Shown here piece by piece: positions 36,235 to 45,797 of a stretch of DNA of 64,000 bases (positions are counted from its first letter, which is position 1; every line of letters begins with the position of its first letter). Source of the stretch: Sinanaerobacter sp. ZZT-01 (lineage in GTDB: Bacteria > Bacillota > Clostridia > Peptostreptococcales > Anaerovoracaceae); assembly GCF_035621135.1 (NCBI RefSeq), contig NZ_CP141728.1, positions 2,914,001 to 2,978,000 on the forward strand. The letters are read 5' to 3'. The notes under the pieces were generated by a model that saw nothing but the letters and a program-made list of their open reading frames with translations, had not been told where the DNA came from and searched no databases. The position numbers were made by a program, and so were the translations under genes.

Positions 36235-39000
36235 TTAGGAAAGAATCGTCACCCGACTTCCGCCGGATTTTTCTTTCGTTATGACAATTTGTTTATCGAT
36301 CTTTTCCTTAAGTTCATTTACATGGGAAATGATACCGACAAGTCGCTTGCCTTCCGTAAGGCCTGCCAGTACTTTAACTGCTTGCTGCAATGAATCCTCG
36401 TCTAAAGAACCGAATCCTTCATCGACGAACATGGAATCTAAACAGATTCCTCCTGCGTAGGACTGAATTTCATCTGAAAGTCCAAGGGCTAGTGAAAGCG
36501 ATGCTTTAAAAGATTCTCCTCCCGATAAAGACTTGACACTGCGCTCTGTCCCGTTGTAATGATCAATCACATTTAATTCAAGTCCGCTTTGACTCCGGTT
36601 GTTGTCTGCTTCGATTCCTCTCTTCAGTTCATATTGACCGCTGGACATTTTCATAAATCTCGTATTTGCGCGAGCGATAACCCGATCAAAGTAGGTCATC
36701 TGTATATAAGTCTCCAGCATGATTTTTTCTTTTCCGCTTATATTTCCGTTTGCCGTGTTTGAAAGGGATTTTACCCATCCCCATCTAGTTTCCAGCCGAG
36801 CCAGTTCTCTGCTCTGTCGATGGATGTTATGAAGAGCTGAATGATTGCTGCTGCTTCGGGAAGTGAGCGCAGTCAAAATATGATTTAGAGATTGCTTATC
36901 TAGAAGCAATGCCGCCTGTTTTTCTTTTTCTAAATTAATATCAATACAGTCCGCATCTTTAAGTTGTTCTTTTTGTGCCCGAATCTTCCCTTGCAATCCG
37001 TCTATCTGAGATTTCATTTCCTGATGCTCTCTTCGTGCAAGCTCCAGCGCTTTTTCCATTGCTGTTCTTTTCCTTTTCATCTCTTGGATTATCTTTTCTG
37101 CATCAGATTTACTTTCATATTCTAATTTCGACGATTGCTTTTTCCATACAGCAGTCATGCTCTCGATTTCTGCATAAAGTGTAGAAGTATACTTGTCTAG
37201 ACCCGATATTTCATCTTCCCATTCTCTGATTTTCGTCTCTCCTATCGGAATCTCATTTTCAATCTTAATTTTTTCTTTAACCTTTTTCTCTTCTATCGAA
37301 ATCTTCTCTTCAAAGTCTGCAATCGCTGCTTCTGCTTTCTCCAAAGCATGTGAAAGTCGTTCTGGAACTGCATCATAATTATACACACCAATAAGATCCG
37401 TGCAATTCTTTTCAATCTCAGACTTCTTTGAAAAAATTTGACCGGAAAGTTCTCCTGCCGCTGTACTTGCATCAGCCGCTCTCTTCTGCATTTTCTCATT
37501 GTTTTTCTTGGCTTTTTCAAGCTCTGCTTCGGTAGGAGCACCTTTGGATTTTACGGCTAAACAAGGATGTTCCACAGCACCGCAAACCGGACATGCTTCT
37601 CCTTCTTGCAGCATCTCGGCTAAAATTCCTGCCTGTTCATCAAGGAAAGCTCTGTTTTTATTACTATAGTCTCGTTGCGCACGCTCTGCCACTTCTAGAG
37701 CATCTCTGTATTCTTCCTGTGCCTCTTTTTGCTTTTTCTCTAATTTCATACAGCTATTAAGGCTATTAGCGAGTGCATTTAAACGTTCAAGCCGCTGCCT
37801 TTCATTCTCATATTGATTGATCAGTTTTTCCTTCAAGGTTTCACAATCTTTTAGGTTATTTAACTTTTTTTTCAAGGCCATAAGTTGCAGCATTTCTTCT
37901 TCTAACTTTTCTTTTTTTTGATCCAGATACTTGCTCTTTTCTAAAAAGGTGCGATTCATCTGTTCTAATTTTTCTTTTGAAGCATCCAATTCATCATATT
38001 GATGAAGCTGGCTGCGAACCATCGTTATTCTTTCACTAAGCTGCTCATGCTCTGCTTGTCTTGATTGCTCAGATTCCAATATCGTAAATAAGTGCTGTTC
38101 TTCTTTTTCTTTTTGAAGCAGCATTTCTTCTGTACTGGAAAGGTTTTTTTTCACTTTTTCAATTGCAATTGCCTTTCCTAACTGCGTACTAATTTCCGCT
38201 AGTTGCTCTTCCACTTTTTCAAGCATGTTTTTCTTTTGCTTCTCCGCTTCACAATCCTTTTGAATCAATTTTTCAATCAATGCGATCGTCTCTTCTGAAG
38301 TAAGCTCTCCTGCCTTTGCCTGTTCAAACTTCGCATACAATTCATCATCCTCTTCGCAGCAAATGCCGGAAACATACTGACTAATCCCACTTTTAAGGGA
38401 TTCACACTGACTCTTTAAACTACCCGATTCTGCTTTGATCCGTTCTTGCAGTGTCTGGTATCGCTTCGTTTGGAAAATTTGGCGAAATATAGATTTTCGT
38501 TCTTCAGTCGATGCAAGCAGAAGCTTAAGGAATTCACCTTGTGCAATCATGGTAATGCGTGAAAACTGATGATAATCAATCCCCATAATATCAATAATGG
38601 CAGCAGTCACTTCCTTTGTTTTGGTAATTACCAGCCCGTCAGGGTAAATCAATTCAGCTTCTGCTTTCTGAGTTGTTGTTCCTTCCCCTCGTTTTGAAAG
38701 ACGCTCATATTCCGGGTTTCGCTTCACTCGATATCTTTTTTTTCTGTACTCAAAAATAAGCTCTACCTCAGTCGGCGTATTTATTTCAGCATATTTGGAA
38801 CGCAGCATCGAAACTTCGCGACTGCCCCCGCTCGCCTCCCCATATAGGGCATAAGTGATGGCATCAAATATAGTTGTTTTTCCTGCGCCGGTGTCTCCTG
38901 TAATAAGGTAAAGGCCACTTTGTCCAATCTTTTCCATGTCGAGCGTCGTAGTTCCTGCATAGGGACCAAACCCAGAAATGGTCAGTTTAAGCGGTCTCAT
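36235..39000 (-). CDS. sbcC: Exonuclease SbcCD subunit C (Rad50-like ATPase)
   Basis: Large ATPase that works with SbcD to cut DNA hairpins and process double-strand ends. The 921 residues have Walker A GDTGAGKTT (about 35-43), two long coiled-coil arms, a zinc hook CPVC at about 470-473, the ABC signature KSLSGGESFKASLSLALG and Walker B DSMFVDEGFGSLDE near the C-terminus. The start is taken as ATG 39000, which overlaps the sbcD stop as ATGA and follows GGGAGG; an ATG five codons earlier lacks this spacing. Confidence 0.96.
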   Translation of the reverse strand: MRPLKLTISGFGPYAGTTTLDMEKIGQSGLYLITGDTGAGKTTIFDAITYALYGEASGGSREVSMLRSKYAEINTPTEVELIFEYRKKRYRVKRNPEYERLSKRGEGTTTQKAEAELIYPDGLVITKTKEVTAAIIDIMGIDYHQFSRITMIAQGEFLKLLLASTEERKSIFRQIFQTKRYQTLQERIKAESGSLKSQCESLKSGISQYVSGICCEEDDELYAKFEQAKAGELTSEETIALIEKLIQKDCEAEKQKKNMLEKVEEQLAEISTQLGKAIAIEKVKKNLSSTEEMLLQKEKEEQHLFTILESEQSRQAEHEQLSERITMVRSQLHQYDELDASKEKLEQMNRTFLEKSKYLDQKKEKLEEEMLQLMALKKKLNNLKDCETLKEKLINQYENERQRLERLNALANSLNSCMKLEKKQKEAQEEYRDALEVAERAQRDYSNKNRAFLDEQAGILAEMLQEGEACPVCGAVEHPCLAVKSKGAPTEAELEKAKKNNEKMQKRAADASTAAGELSGQIFSKKSEIEKNCTDLIGVYNYDAVPERLSHALEKAEAAIADFEEKISIEEKKVKEKIKIENEIPIGETKIREWEDEISGLDKYTSTLYAEIESMTAVWKKQSSKLEYESKSDAEKIIQEMKRKRTAMEKALELARREHQEMKSQIDGLQGKIRAQKEQLKDADCIDINLEKEKQAALLLDKQSLNHILTALTSRSSSNHSALHNIHRQSRELARLETRWGWVKSLSNTANGNISGKEKIMLETYIQMTYFDRVIARANTRFMKMSSGQYELKRGIEADNNRSQSGLELNVIDHYNGTERSVKSLSGGESFKASLSLALGLSDEIQSYAGGICLDSMFVDEGFGSLDEDSLQQAVKVLAGLTEGKRLVGIISHVNELKEKIDKQIVITKEKSGGSRVTILS

Positions 39001-40136
39001 ATTTCGTCCTCCCAAATTTTTCGTATCATATCAGAAGTAAATGACTGTTGTTCCTCTCGCATCGGTTGATTATTTTGTTTTTCATAGAATTCACAAAAAA
39101 GCTCTAGTGGTGTTTTTTGTTCGACACTGTCATCTCCCAAAATCTCAAAATGAAAACGTGTGCGTTTATTATCGTAATCCAGTTTCATTAGGTTATGATA
39201 GATTGTACGCAGTTTTCCGACTGCATCGGGAATGTCCTCTTCATCGGTTAAGGTAATATGTACATAGTCCTCCCGGTAACTGGTTTTTTCATAAAAGCTT
39301 CTTTGGGTAATTTCTGTATACGTTCCCCTTATTTCTTTCAGATCTCTTTTCGGGATTAATGGAATGGTATCTATAAAAATACTGCCCTTCTCACAAAGAG
39401 TAACAACTGTAACTGCCTTTTTCCGATCGGCTTCCGAAAAAGAATACTTCAACGGAGTGCCACAATATCGAACCGTATTACTTCCCACATTTTGCGGATT
39501 GTGAAGATGTCCCAAAGCCACATAATCGAAACCCTTAAAAGCTGCAGCATCCACATTATCGGAACCACCTACAGAAATATCCTCAGAATCGCAACGAGAC
39601 GCTCCTGTAACGAACTGATGCGTAATAAGGAGATTGCGTTCCGTCTCATTCACAGACATGTTCTGAACGGCAATAGAAATTGCATCGGTGTAGGATGTAA
39701 TCTCTTCTTCCTCATAAAATCGTTTTACATGAGAAGGTTTCAGAAATGGAAGCATATAAATATTTACTTCACCATAGGGGTCTGATAAAACGATTGGTTC
39801 GACTTTGCCATCATATACAGGTGCTAAATAGATACCGCTTTTATCCATTAAACGTGAGCCAAACGAAATTCGTTCAGCTGAATCGTGATTTCCACTGATT
39901 ACAAATACTTTAAGATTTCGCAGAGAAAGAGAGACCAGAAAAGAATCAAACAGCTGAACTGCCTCAGCAGGCGGGACGGTTTTATCATACACATCTCCTG
40001 CAATGATAACCCCGTCAGGCTTTTCATTATCAATGATTTTGATGATTTGATCCAATATATATTTTTGATCCTCTAACATAGAAAATTCATGGACACGCTT
40101 TCCAAGATGAAGGTCAGATAAGTGAATTAGTTTCAT
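38997..40136 (-). CDS. sbcD: Exonuclease SbcCD subunit D (Mre11-like nuclease)
   Basis: Metallophosphoesterase partner of SbcC. The 379 residues contain all five motifs: LSDLHLGKRVHE (about 6-17), IAGDVYDKTVPP, SGNHDSAERI (about 80-89), LLITHQFVTG, and ALGHLHNPQNVG. The capping domain follows. GGGAGAAGAACGAGC lies just before the ATG. The stop overlaps sbcC by four bases, so the subunits are translationally coupled. Confidence 0.96.
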   Translation of the reverse strand: MKLIHLSDLHLGKRVHEFSMLEDQKYILDQIIKIIDNEKPDGVIIAGDVYDKTVPPAEAVQLFDSFLVSLSLRNLKVFVISGNHDSAERISFGSRLMDKSGIYLAPVYDGKVEPIVLSDPYGEVNIYMLPFLKPSHVKRFYEEEEITSYTDAISIAVQNMSVNETERNLLITHQFVTGASRCDSEDISVGGSDNVDAAAFKGFDYVALGHLHNPQNVGSNTVRYCGTPLKYSFSEADRKKAVTVVTLCEKGSIFIDTIPLIPKRDLKEIRGTYTEITQRSFYEKTSYREDYVHITLTDEEDIPDAVGKLRTIYHNLMKLDYDNKRTRFHFEILGDDSVEQKTPLELFCEFYEKQNNQPMREEQQSFTSDMIRKIWEDEI

Positions 40137-40151
40137 GCTCGTTCTTCTCCC

Positions 40152-40601
40152 TTACTCAATAACTGCTTCTTTTGTGTACGTCATTGGTACATAACGAATG
40201 CCATCCGCAAGGCATTCTTCGCAATCAGCAGCAAATCCTAAGTGCAGATACACAGAGACAGCGTAAGGTGATGAATTAACCGTTATTTTATCGTTATTAT
40301 TATTTTGAAGTACTCGGTTAAAAAGTGCTTTTCCAATTCCCTGCCTATGATAATTGCTATCTACAAAGAATAAAGTGATATGTTTTCTGTTGTTTCTAGT
40401 TGCAATCATGCCCACAAGGTCACTGTTAATGTATGCACCAAGCATTTCAATTTCATTAATAAAATCTTTATCATCTAGAATTTTCATAAAAGAGCTTACC
40501 CCTTTTTCAGAAAAATCCGCAGCTTCATATTGCATAAATGTTCTTTTTATGAGTAACAGGGCATCGCGGTTTTTGTCAGCTTCTATTTTCTCAATTCTCA
40601 T
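40152..40601 (-). CDS. GNAT-family N-acetyltransferase
   Basis: A 149-residue acetyltransferase with the CoA-binding motif YHRQGIGKALFNRV (about 90-103) and a following NSSPYAVSVYLHLGF block. Substrate unknown. The frame is open 17 codons further upstream, but ATG 40601 follows AAGGAG by six bases. It is 15 bp upstream of sbcD on the same strand, so sbcDC may be co-transcribed with it. Confidence 0.85.
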   Translation of the reverse strand: MRIEKIEADKNRDALLLIKRTFMQYEAADFSEKGVSSFMKILDDKDFINEIEMLGAYINSDLVGMIATRNNRKHITLFFVDSNYHRQGIGKALFNRVLQNNNNDKITVNSSPYAVSVYLHLGFAADCEECLADGIRYVPMTYTKEAVIE

Positions 40602-40733
40602 ATGCATCTCCTTATCGAATCGCATTTCTGCGCTCTGACGGCGTTGTATCAAATGTTGTTCCTCTGGCTTGACACCTAAAAACTATAAGTTTTCCGAACA
40701 GGTTTATCCATCTTAAAAAAATAGAGAAGTTTA

Positions 40734-40964
40734 TCAACGCACCAGATTTTCTGCTATGATACACATATCTTCATACCATTTTTTAAAAGTTGCATGTCAA
40801 TTTGCTTCTTTTAGTACAAATGTAATCTTAATCTTTTGCTTTTTCCATATTTGTGGATTCACCACTCCATCTTTTACAAAATAAGCATAATTTCGCTCTT
40901 CTTTCCATTTACTAAATAACTTGTTTTCCAGATATGGTATATCAAAATCATTTAATTCTTCCAT
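40734..40964 (-). pseudogene. Gene remnant with in-frame TGA
   Basis: ATG 40964 opens a 55-codon frame (MEELNDFDIPYLENKLF..., KWKEERNYAYFVKDG, KIKITFVLKEAN) that stops at TGA 40797. The same frame then continues for 20 codons (HATFKKWYEDMCIIAENLVR) to TGA and TAA at 40734. The N-terminal stretch recalls clostridial proteins of over 200 residues with an FLLKEAN-type segment, so this looks like a heavily shortened remnant rather than a gene. Ribosome site AAAGAGATGAATT is weak. Not named with confidence. Confidence 0.45.
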
Positions 40965-41013
40965 AATTCATCTCTTTCTATATGCAATGAACTTTATCCT
41001 GTAAGCCTGAACT

Positions 41014-41283
41014 TTAGTTGCTTCCAACTATATAGAGCTGTATGAAATCTTCTTCATCGCACATTCCACATCCCACTTTGATCTGTACTTCTGATTGAAC
41101 ATGCTTCTTTATTTTAGATGTAATTTTATTAAGAACTTGTATCGGTGTATCATGGCTGCAAGATACATACACTAAAACATTCGGCACATCAAGAATTTCA
41201 GAATTAAATTGTTCATTTTGAAAAACATGTTGCATCTTATAATCCAGTGCTGTAAGTGTAGACGAAGATACCTGCACCTTCAT
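41014..41283 (-). CDS. Solo domain resembling the FtsZ C-terminal (tubulin C-like) domain
   Basis: An 89-residue product with no strong ribosome site. The segment DVPNVLVYVSCSHDTPIQVL...KITSKIKKHVQ...VQIKVGCGMCDEEDFIQLYIVGS follows, in order and spacing, the second half of FtsZ, where a GVLVNITGG strand, a helix with two to three turns, then NIIFGxxxDxxxxDxxRVTVIATG occur. The GTPase half is missing. CGMC is extra. This is a fold-level guess from pattern only. It lies 89 bp after an MBL hydrolase gene and could be co-transcribed with it. Confidence 0.45.
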   Translation of the reverse strand: MKVQVSSSTLTALDYKMQHVFQNEQFNSEILDVPNVLVYVSCSHDTPIQVLNKITSKIKKHVQSEVQIKVGCGMCDEEDFIQLYIVGSN

Positions 41284-41372
41284 AAAGATCAGGTGGAGCT
41301 GAAACTAAAACCAGCTGGGGACTTGTATACAACATCAAAATACAAGTACTGTTTTAAACATCATTGAAGGGA

Positions 41373-42134
41373 TTAAAGCCATATGCCCCAATCACCATAT
41401 TTAAAGATCCCGCTTCCATGATGTAGTTTACCCTCTGCCTTCAATTGTTCGAATGCATCCCTCATTCGAATAAGTATTTCAGGTCCAATATCCAACGTGT
41501 GATGGGCAGGAAATACATTCTTTACTGGGAGTTTCGCAATTTTTTTTAAAGACAAAAGATAAGCTTCCGGATCAGTAGACGGATAGTATGCAAATAATGT
41601 GTCTTTATAAACCAAATCACCTGTAAACAGATACCCTCGTTCTTTTTCAAAAAAACACATATGTCCGGGTGAATGGCCGGGTGTATGCAACACAGAAACG
41701 GAACGATTACCAAGATCAATCGTATCATGATCGCTCAACAATTTTATTGGCGTACCCTGAAAGAAATCGTAGGTGTTAACATCATAACCTTCCGGTAAAT
41801 CACATCGGTCGATGACCATTTCCCTAATCTGCTCTATAGTAAGTGGAAATTCTCCATTTAGCCAATTCAGCTCATCCTTATGAGCATAAAAATCAGGAAA
41901 ATACTTATGTCCACCAATATGATCCCAATGAACGTGCGTTGCCACCGCTGTAACCGGCTTGTCCGTTAACTTGATTACCTCGTCATAAATATTGCTGATA
42001 CCCAACCCTGTATCAATCAAAAGGCTGCGCTCAGAACCATTAAGTAAATAGCAATGCGTTTCCTCCCAATGCCGATACTCACTAATAATGTATGTATCTT
42101 TGTCAATCTGATCTATTGTAAACCAATCACTCAT
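41373..42134 (-). CDS. MBL-fold hydrolase
   Basis: Metallo-beta-lactamase-fold enzyme of 253 residues. The metal motif ATHVHWDHIGGH is at about 66-76, with later ligands in HTPGHSPGHM (about 149-158), FTGDLVY (about 169) and FPAHH (about 208). The family includes lactonases, arylsulphatases and thiol hydrolases; none is favoured by sequence. GGAGGAATTGATTA precedes the ATG. The downstream gene is the FtsZ-C-like domain. Confidence 0.88.
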   Translation of the reverse strand: MSDWFTIDQIDKDTYIISEYRHWEETHCYLLNGSERSLLIDTGLGISNIYDEVIKLTDKPVTAVATHVHWDHIGGHKYFPDFYAHKDELNWLNGEFPLTIEQIREMVIDRCDLPEGYDVNTYDFFQGTPIKLLSDHDTIDLGNRSVSVLHTPGHSPGHMCFFEKERGYLFTGDLVYKDTLFAYYPSTDPEAYLLSLKKIAKLPVKNVFPAHHTLDIGPEILIRMRDAFEQLKAEGKLHHGSGIFKYGDWGIWL

Positions 42135-42268
42135 TAATCAATTCCTCCCTCTTATTATTTAAATTCTCTGTTTATCGTTTAAACCAATTATATGAAGAAT
42201 GGAAAGTTCAGAACTTCTTTTAATATCACTGCATAAGTTCTTTCTGCAGAAAGAACATCTTAATGAAT

Positions 42269-42460
42269 TTAAATTAATTCCTGAACTCTTCCCACTTGTC
42301 CATCTGTTAACATTACTTTGATACCATGTGGGTGAAAAGCACTGTTAGTCAATATTTTTTCGACTGTTCCCTCTGTAAGTTTTCCAGTTTTCTGGTCCGC
42401 TTTTAATATAATTTTTACTTTTGTACCAATTTTAACATTCGCTCTATTTTGTCCGTTCAT
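42269..42460 (-). CDS. ywbE: YwbE-family protein
   Basis: A 63-residue protein of unknown function, conserved in Firmicutes (Pfam DUF2196). It begins MNGQNRANVKIG and has IILKADQKTGKLTEGTV and FHPHGIKVMLTDGQVGRV, the family core. The frame extends 20 codons upstream with a low-complexity Asn/Gln/Gly stretch, but GGAGGAGGGAAG directly before ATG 42460 and the family length support the shorter form. Confidence 0.88.
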   Translation of the reverse strand: MNGQNRANVKIGTKVKIILKADQKTGKLTEGTVEKILTNSAFHPHGIKVMLTDGQVGRVQELI

Positions 42461-42529
42461 CTTCCCTCCTCCATTTTGAGTTGCAGTTTCTCCTTGGGCA
42501 GTCTGATTGAAATTCTCCATAAATATAAC

Positions 42530-43255
42530 TTACAACAGTGCCCATTTTTTTGTTTTTGGATTGTATTCCAAATACCGCCCGATTCCCATTATATTACGCT
42601 GTCGATCCAATGATTTGTGAATATTATCCTCACAGAGGCCTACATTTTTAGCTGGATACATTCGAACTCCTGTATGAATGGAGGATACCGTACAGTTTTC
42701 AAAATCGAATGTACCTCCGCCAATGAAAAAATGATAAAGTTCGCTTAATATATCATCAGGAATTGGTGTCATACTCCTTTTGCGACCCATAAATACAGAT
42801 CGAATTTTTTGCTCAATGACCGTTTTATAAGCTTTCACATCTCTCATATATATCTTTACCCAATATTCATCATCATGGCAAAGGTACAAATATTCATTAT
42901 TTAGAGACGGAAAAAAGCTCTTTGTCAACGGCTTCTTCAAATGTGCAGCAAACAACAGCTCTGAAAGTTCTTCATCTGTTATTTTATTAAGATCACCTTC
43001 CGATTGGAAATCTGCCCAGCAGAAGTCACCGTAATTATATACATCCTCCGAAAGAAACAAAGGCATATCTTCTTGAGAGATGTATTCAAGACATGTATGA
43101 AGATCAAATTGTGCGTTTTCAGGAGTCCCCTTCAGCATTAAAATCCCGTTCGGAATTTGCGGTAATGCATTGATAAACACTCGGAATTCAACTCCTGTCG
43201 TAAAAACATACCCCTCTGCTTCGTTAATGTTAATATGGCATGGATAATATTTCAT
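42530..43255 (-). CDS. Uncharacterised protein of 241 residues
   Basis: I do not recognise a family. The product is soluble, with no signal peptide or membrane helix. It is rich in aromatic and acidic residues (YEYISQEDMPLFL-like and DVYNYGDFCWADF) and has a basic stretch MGRKRSM near the middle. GAAAGGAAAGCTAG precedes the ATG. It lies just upstream of ywbE on the same strand, and downstream of nagZ with a 36-bp gap, so the three may be one unit. Confidence 0.7.
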   Translation of the reverse strand: MKYYPCHININEAEGYVFTTGVEFRVFINALPQIPNGILMLKGTPENAQFDLHTCLEYISQEDMPLFLSEDVYNYGDFCWADFQSEGDLNKITDEELSELLFAAHLKKPLTKSFFPSLNNEYLYLCHDDEYWVKIYMRDVKAYKTVIEQKIRSVFMGRKRSMTPIPDDILSELYHFFIGGGTFDFENCTVSSIHTGVRMYPAKNVGLCEDNIHKSLDRQRNIMGIGRYLEYNPKTKKWALL

Positions 43256-43290
43256 AGAATTCTAGCTTTCCTTTCTTTTACAAAACAGAC

Positions 43291-44511
43291 TCACTTTAGT
43301 AAATCATATTTTTCTTTTAAAGACAAGATACGCAATACACTTTTATCGATTCGCTTCTCACTGATTTTTCCGCCTTTGACCGCGCTGTAAATTCCCTCGT
43401 AAGCTTCTTTGAAATTTTCAGGCATCAAGATAATATCAGCTCCACCTAAAATAGCCTTAACGGCAGCAGCATTAGTTGTATACTCTTGTGTAATTGCTCC
43501 CATTGCCATTGAATCAGTAATAACGACTCCATTATAGTTCATTTCTCCTCGCAGCTTCTCCTCAATCATTTCATTGGAAAGTGAAGATGGTAGATCATCA
43601 GAAGTCACGTTCGGTGCCGTAATATGTGAAATCATAATCATATCTGCATCTTTGGAAGCACTCATAAACGGAATCAGCTCGCATTCTTTTAATTCTTCCC
43701 ATGTCTTTTCTGTGGATACAAATCCCTTATGCGTATCGCCTGTAGTATCACCATGACCGGGAAAATGTTTTATACAGCTCATAATTCCAGCTTTATGAAA
43801 TCCCTCAATTTCTGCCGACACCATTTTTGCTACAAGTATGGGATCACTGCCAAAAGAGCGATTTCCAATCACAATATTTTTGGGATTTGTATTCACATCA
43901 GCAACCGGAGCAAAATTTAAATTAAATTTATATTGTTTTAAGTAAGACCCGATTGTAAAGCCTACATTTTTTGCACTCTCACTGTCTTCCATCGCTCCAA
44001 TTTGGGCCATGCTTTCATACGTCGTTACGTCAAATTCCTTTGAATTTGCAATTCTAGACACAGGGCCGCCTTCTTCATCAATTCCTACAAATAATGGGAT
44101 TTTGCTTTCACCCTGCATTTCATCAATAAACCGAGTCAATTGGATAGGTGATAAAATATTTTTTTGGAAAATTACAATGCCACCAGCATGGTATTGCTGT
44201 AATGATTCAGTCATTTGACTGCTCAATTCTGTTACATCATAATTTGAAACATCGCTGATTTGCTCTGCTGTCAAATTTGGATTAAGTGAATCTGGACGAA
44301 TCATAAATAGCTGACCAACTTTTTCCTCTAATGTCATGCTACTCAGCAACTTCTCTGCTTTGCAACGTGTTTTATTAAGATGCATATCCGGTATATTATT
44401 TGCAGAATCCGAATCTTCTCCTTTTGCCGGACTGCATGAGGCAAGAGTAAAGATTGCAATGAGAATCAATACATTAATAACATTTTTTAAACTTTTTGTC
44501 TTAATATCCAT
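43291..44511 (-). CDS. nagZ: Beta-N-acetylhexosaminidase, GH3 lipoprotein
   Basis: Cell-surface glycosidase of glycoside hydrolase family 3, expected to remove GlcNAc from muropeptides. The 406 residues start with a lipoprotein signal ending in LASC (Cys about 27), then the barrel with KHFPGHGDTTGDTHKG (acid/base His-Asp dyad) and the nucleophile Asp in VVITDSMAMGAI. It is the single-domain NagZ form, and Bacillus NagZ is also a lipoprotein. GGAGACGGT precedes ATG 44511; an earlier ATG lies six codons upstream. No murein recycling partners are next to it. Confidence 0.9.
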   Translation of the reverse strand: MDIKTKSLKNVINVLILIAIFTLASCSPAKGEDSDSANNIPDMHLNKTRCKAEKLLSSMTLEEKVGQLFMIRPDSLNPNLTAEQISDVSNYDVTELSSQMTESLQQYHAGGIVIFQKNILSPIQLTRFIDEMQGESKIPLFVGIDEEGGPVSRIANSKEFDVTTYESMAQIGAMEDSESAKNVGFTIGSYLKQYKFNLNFAPVADVNTNPKNIVIGNRSFGSDPILVAKMVSAEIEGFHKAGIMSCIKHFPGHGDTTGDTHKGFVSTEKTWEELKECELIPFMSASKDADMIMISHITAPNVTSDDLPSSLSNEMIEEKLRGEMNYNGVVITDSMAMGAITQEYTTNAAAVKAILGGADIILMPENFKEAYEGIYSAVKGGKISEKRIDKSVLRILSLKEKYDLLK

Positions 44512-44614
44512 ACCGTCTCCTATTTTCATCTTAAGCTGAGCAGTAAATGTTCTCAGATGAAACTTTAGTTAAGTCGCTTTGTGTTATGCCTAAAGTTCTA
44601 GTAAAATTTTCAAT

Positions 44615-45025
44615 TTATACAGGTTGGATTAAATGATGTTCAAATAAGGTGTCAAACGTATTTACTGCACCGCCATGCTCAACAATTTTACCATCTACAA
44701 TCTTATCTATGTCTACTCCTGTGAAAGCCAATTTTTTATTTGTGGGCTTTATCCCAATCCATTCCCCCTTATGTGTTCCTTCCATAATGAATTCAGAAAT
44801 TACAAAATCACCATCAGAATATTGGCGAATCATTTTCATCGTATAATCAGGATAGGTCTTTTTTACATCTGCAAGATGCTCTCTCATGCCTCGCAATCCA
44901 ATTGGTATTATTTTTTCTCCAATTTTCAAAACACAATCTTCAGATATGTATTTTGACAGTTCTTCAAGTCGATTTTCAGAAATGATTGTCTCGTAGAAAT
45001 ATTTTACAATGTCTTTATTTGTCAT
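44615..45025 (-). CDS. SnoaL-like/ester cyclase-family protein
   Basis: A 136-residue NTF2-fold protein of the SnoaL-like polyketide-cyclase superfamily. It starts MTNKDIVKYFYETIISENRL, has the core LRGMREHLADVKKTYPDYTMKM and GEWIGIKPTNKKLAFTGVDI, and ends with DGKIVEHGGAVN. Real function is unknown; many such proteins bind or isomerise small compounds. GAGGAGGG precedes ATG 45025. Confidence 0.82.
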   Translation of the reverse strand: MTNKDIVKYFYETIISENRLEELSKYISEDCVLKIGEKIIPIGLRGMREHLADVKKTYPDYTMKMIRQYSDGDFVISEFIMEGTHKGEWIGIKPTNKKLAFTGVDIDKIVDGKIVEHGGAVNTFDTLFEHHLIQPV

Positions 45026-45097
45026 TTTATCCCTCCTCAAATCTCAATTTTACAAATTATTTTTATACATATTCTTAACTCACACATGGAGTCATGT

Positions 45098-45673
45098 TTA
45101 TAATGCTTGAATCTCTGTTATTGGAATGACCGGATCAGGCACGTTTGGATGTCTTCCAAGTATCTTTTCCATCCAGATCATATCATACCAGTTGCCAAAT
45201 TTATAACCGCATTTTGTAAAGTGAGCTACCTTTGAATACCCTAAATGTTCATGGAAAATCGCGCTTGTATTACTGAGATACACATTTTTAACAGAGGTAT
45301 ATGCAATGCAGGCGTTCAAGTTGATAATGTTCTGACGTCTAAGGATATCCTCTAAAGTAAGATATAGCTTTTTGCCTAAACCCTTCCCCCTGCAATCTTG
45401 CTTCAGATAGACGGTGGTTTCAGCAGCCCAATTATATGCCTCACGTCCTTTAAATGCCGATGCATATGCATATCCAACAATGTGCTTCTCTTCCAATATT
45501 ACGATGTAGGGATACATCTGCAGAGTGTCCTTGATTCGCCGTGAAAACTCAGTAATAGATGGGATCTCATATTCAAAAGAGATAACAGTATCTGTAACAT
45601 AAGGGGAATAAATTTTTAAAATTTCTTCTGCATCCGCCTCCGTTGCCATCCTGATCGAGACGTTTGTGTTCAC
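45098..45673 (-). CDS. GNAT acetyltransferase, phosphinothricin N-acetyltransferase-like
   Basis: A 191-residue acetyltransferase with IRMATEADAEEILKIYSPYV at the N-terminus, CoA loop QDCRGKGLGKKLY (about 92-104), and GYKFGNWYDMIWMEK at the C-terminus. These match the PAT/Bar-like subgroup that acetylates phosphinothricin, methionine sulphoximine or similar amines. The GTG at 45673 follows GAAGG by eight bases and is preferred over an ATG six codons earlier that lacks a site. Confidence 0.85.
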   Translation of the reverse strand: MNTNVSIRMATEADAEEILKIYSPYVTDTVISFEYEIPSITEFSRRIKDTLQMYPYIVILEEKHIVGYAYASAFKGREAYNWAAETTVYLKQDCRGKGLGKKLYLTLEDILRRQNIINLNACIAYTSVKNVYLSNTSAIFHEHLGYSKVAHFTKCGYKFGNWYDMIWMEKILGRHPNVPDPVIPITEIQAL

Positions 45674-45797
45674 TATAAGCCCTTCTTTCATTTGATTACT
45701 AACAATATTATATTTATATAACTAATCCGCTGCGTCCTGCCTATGTATAACGCAATAATATTTAAAATAATTACATTCTGCTTTTCTTCATAAAACG

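Noticed and set aside
30475-40799. UGA read as an amino acid across this genome
   Set aside because: Many intact genes here (rel, pyc, sbcD, the 100-residue gene) end in TGA at the family-expected place, so TGA is a normal stop.
41225-41340. Short alternative frame (LYTSPQLVLVSAPPDLYEG...) on the minus strand ahead of the FtsZ-C-like gene
   Set aside because: It has an unusual Pro-rich look, but no ribosome site and overlaps the other frame; no support for a peptide gene.
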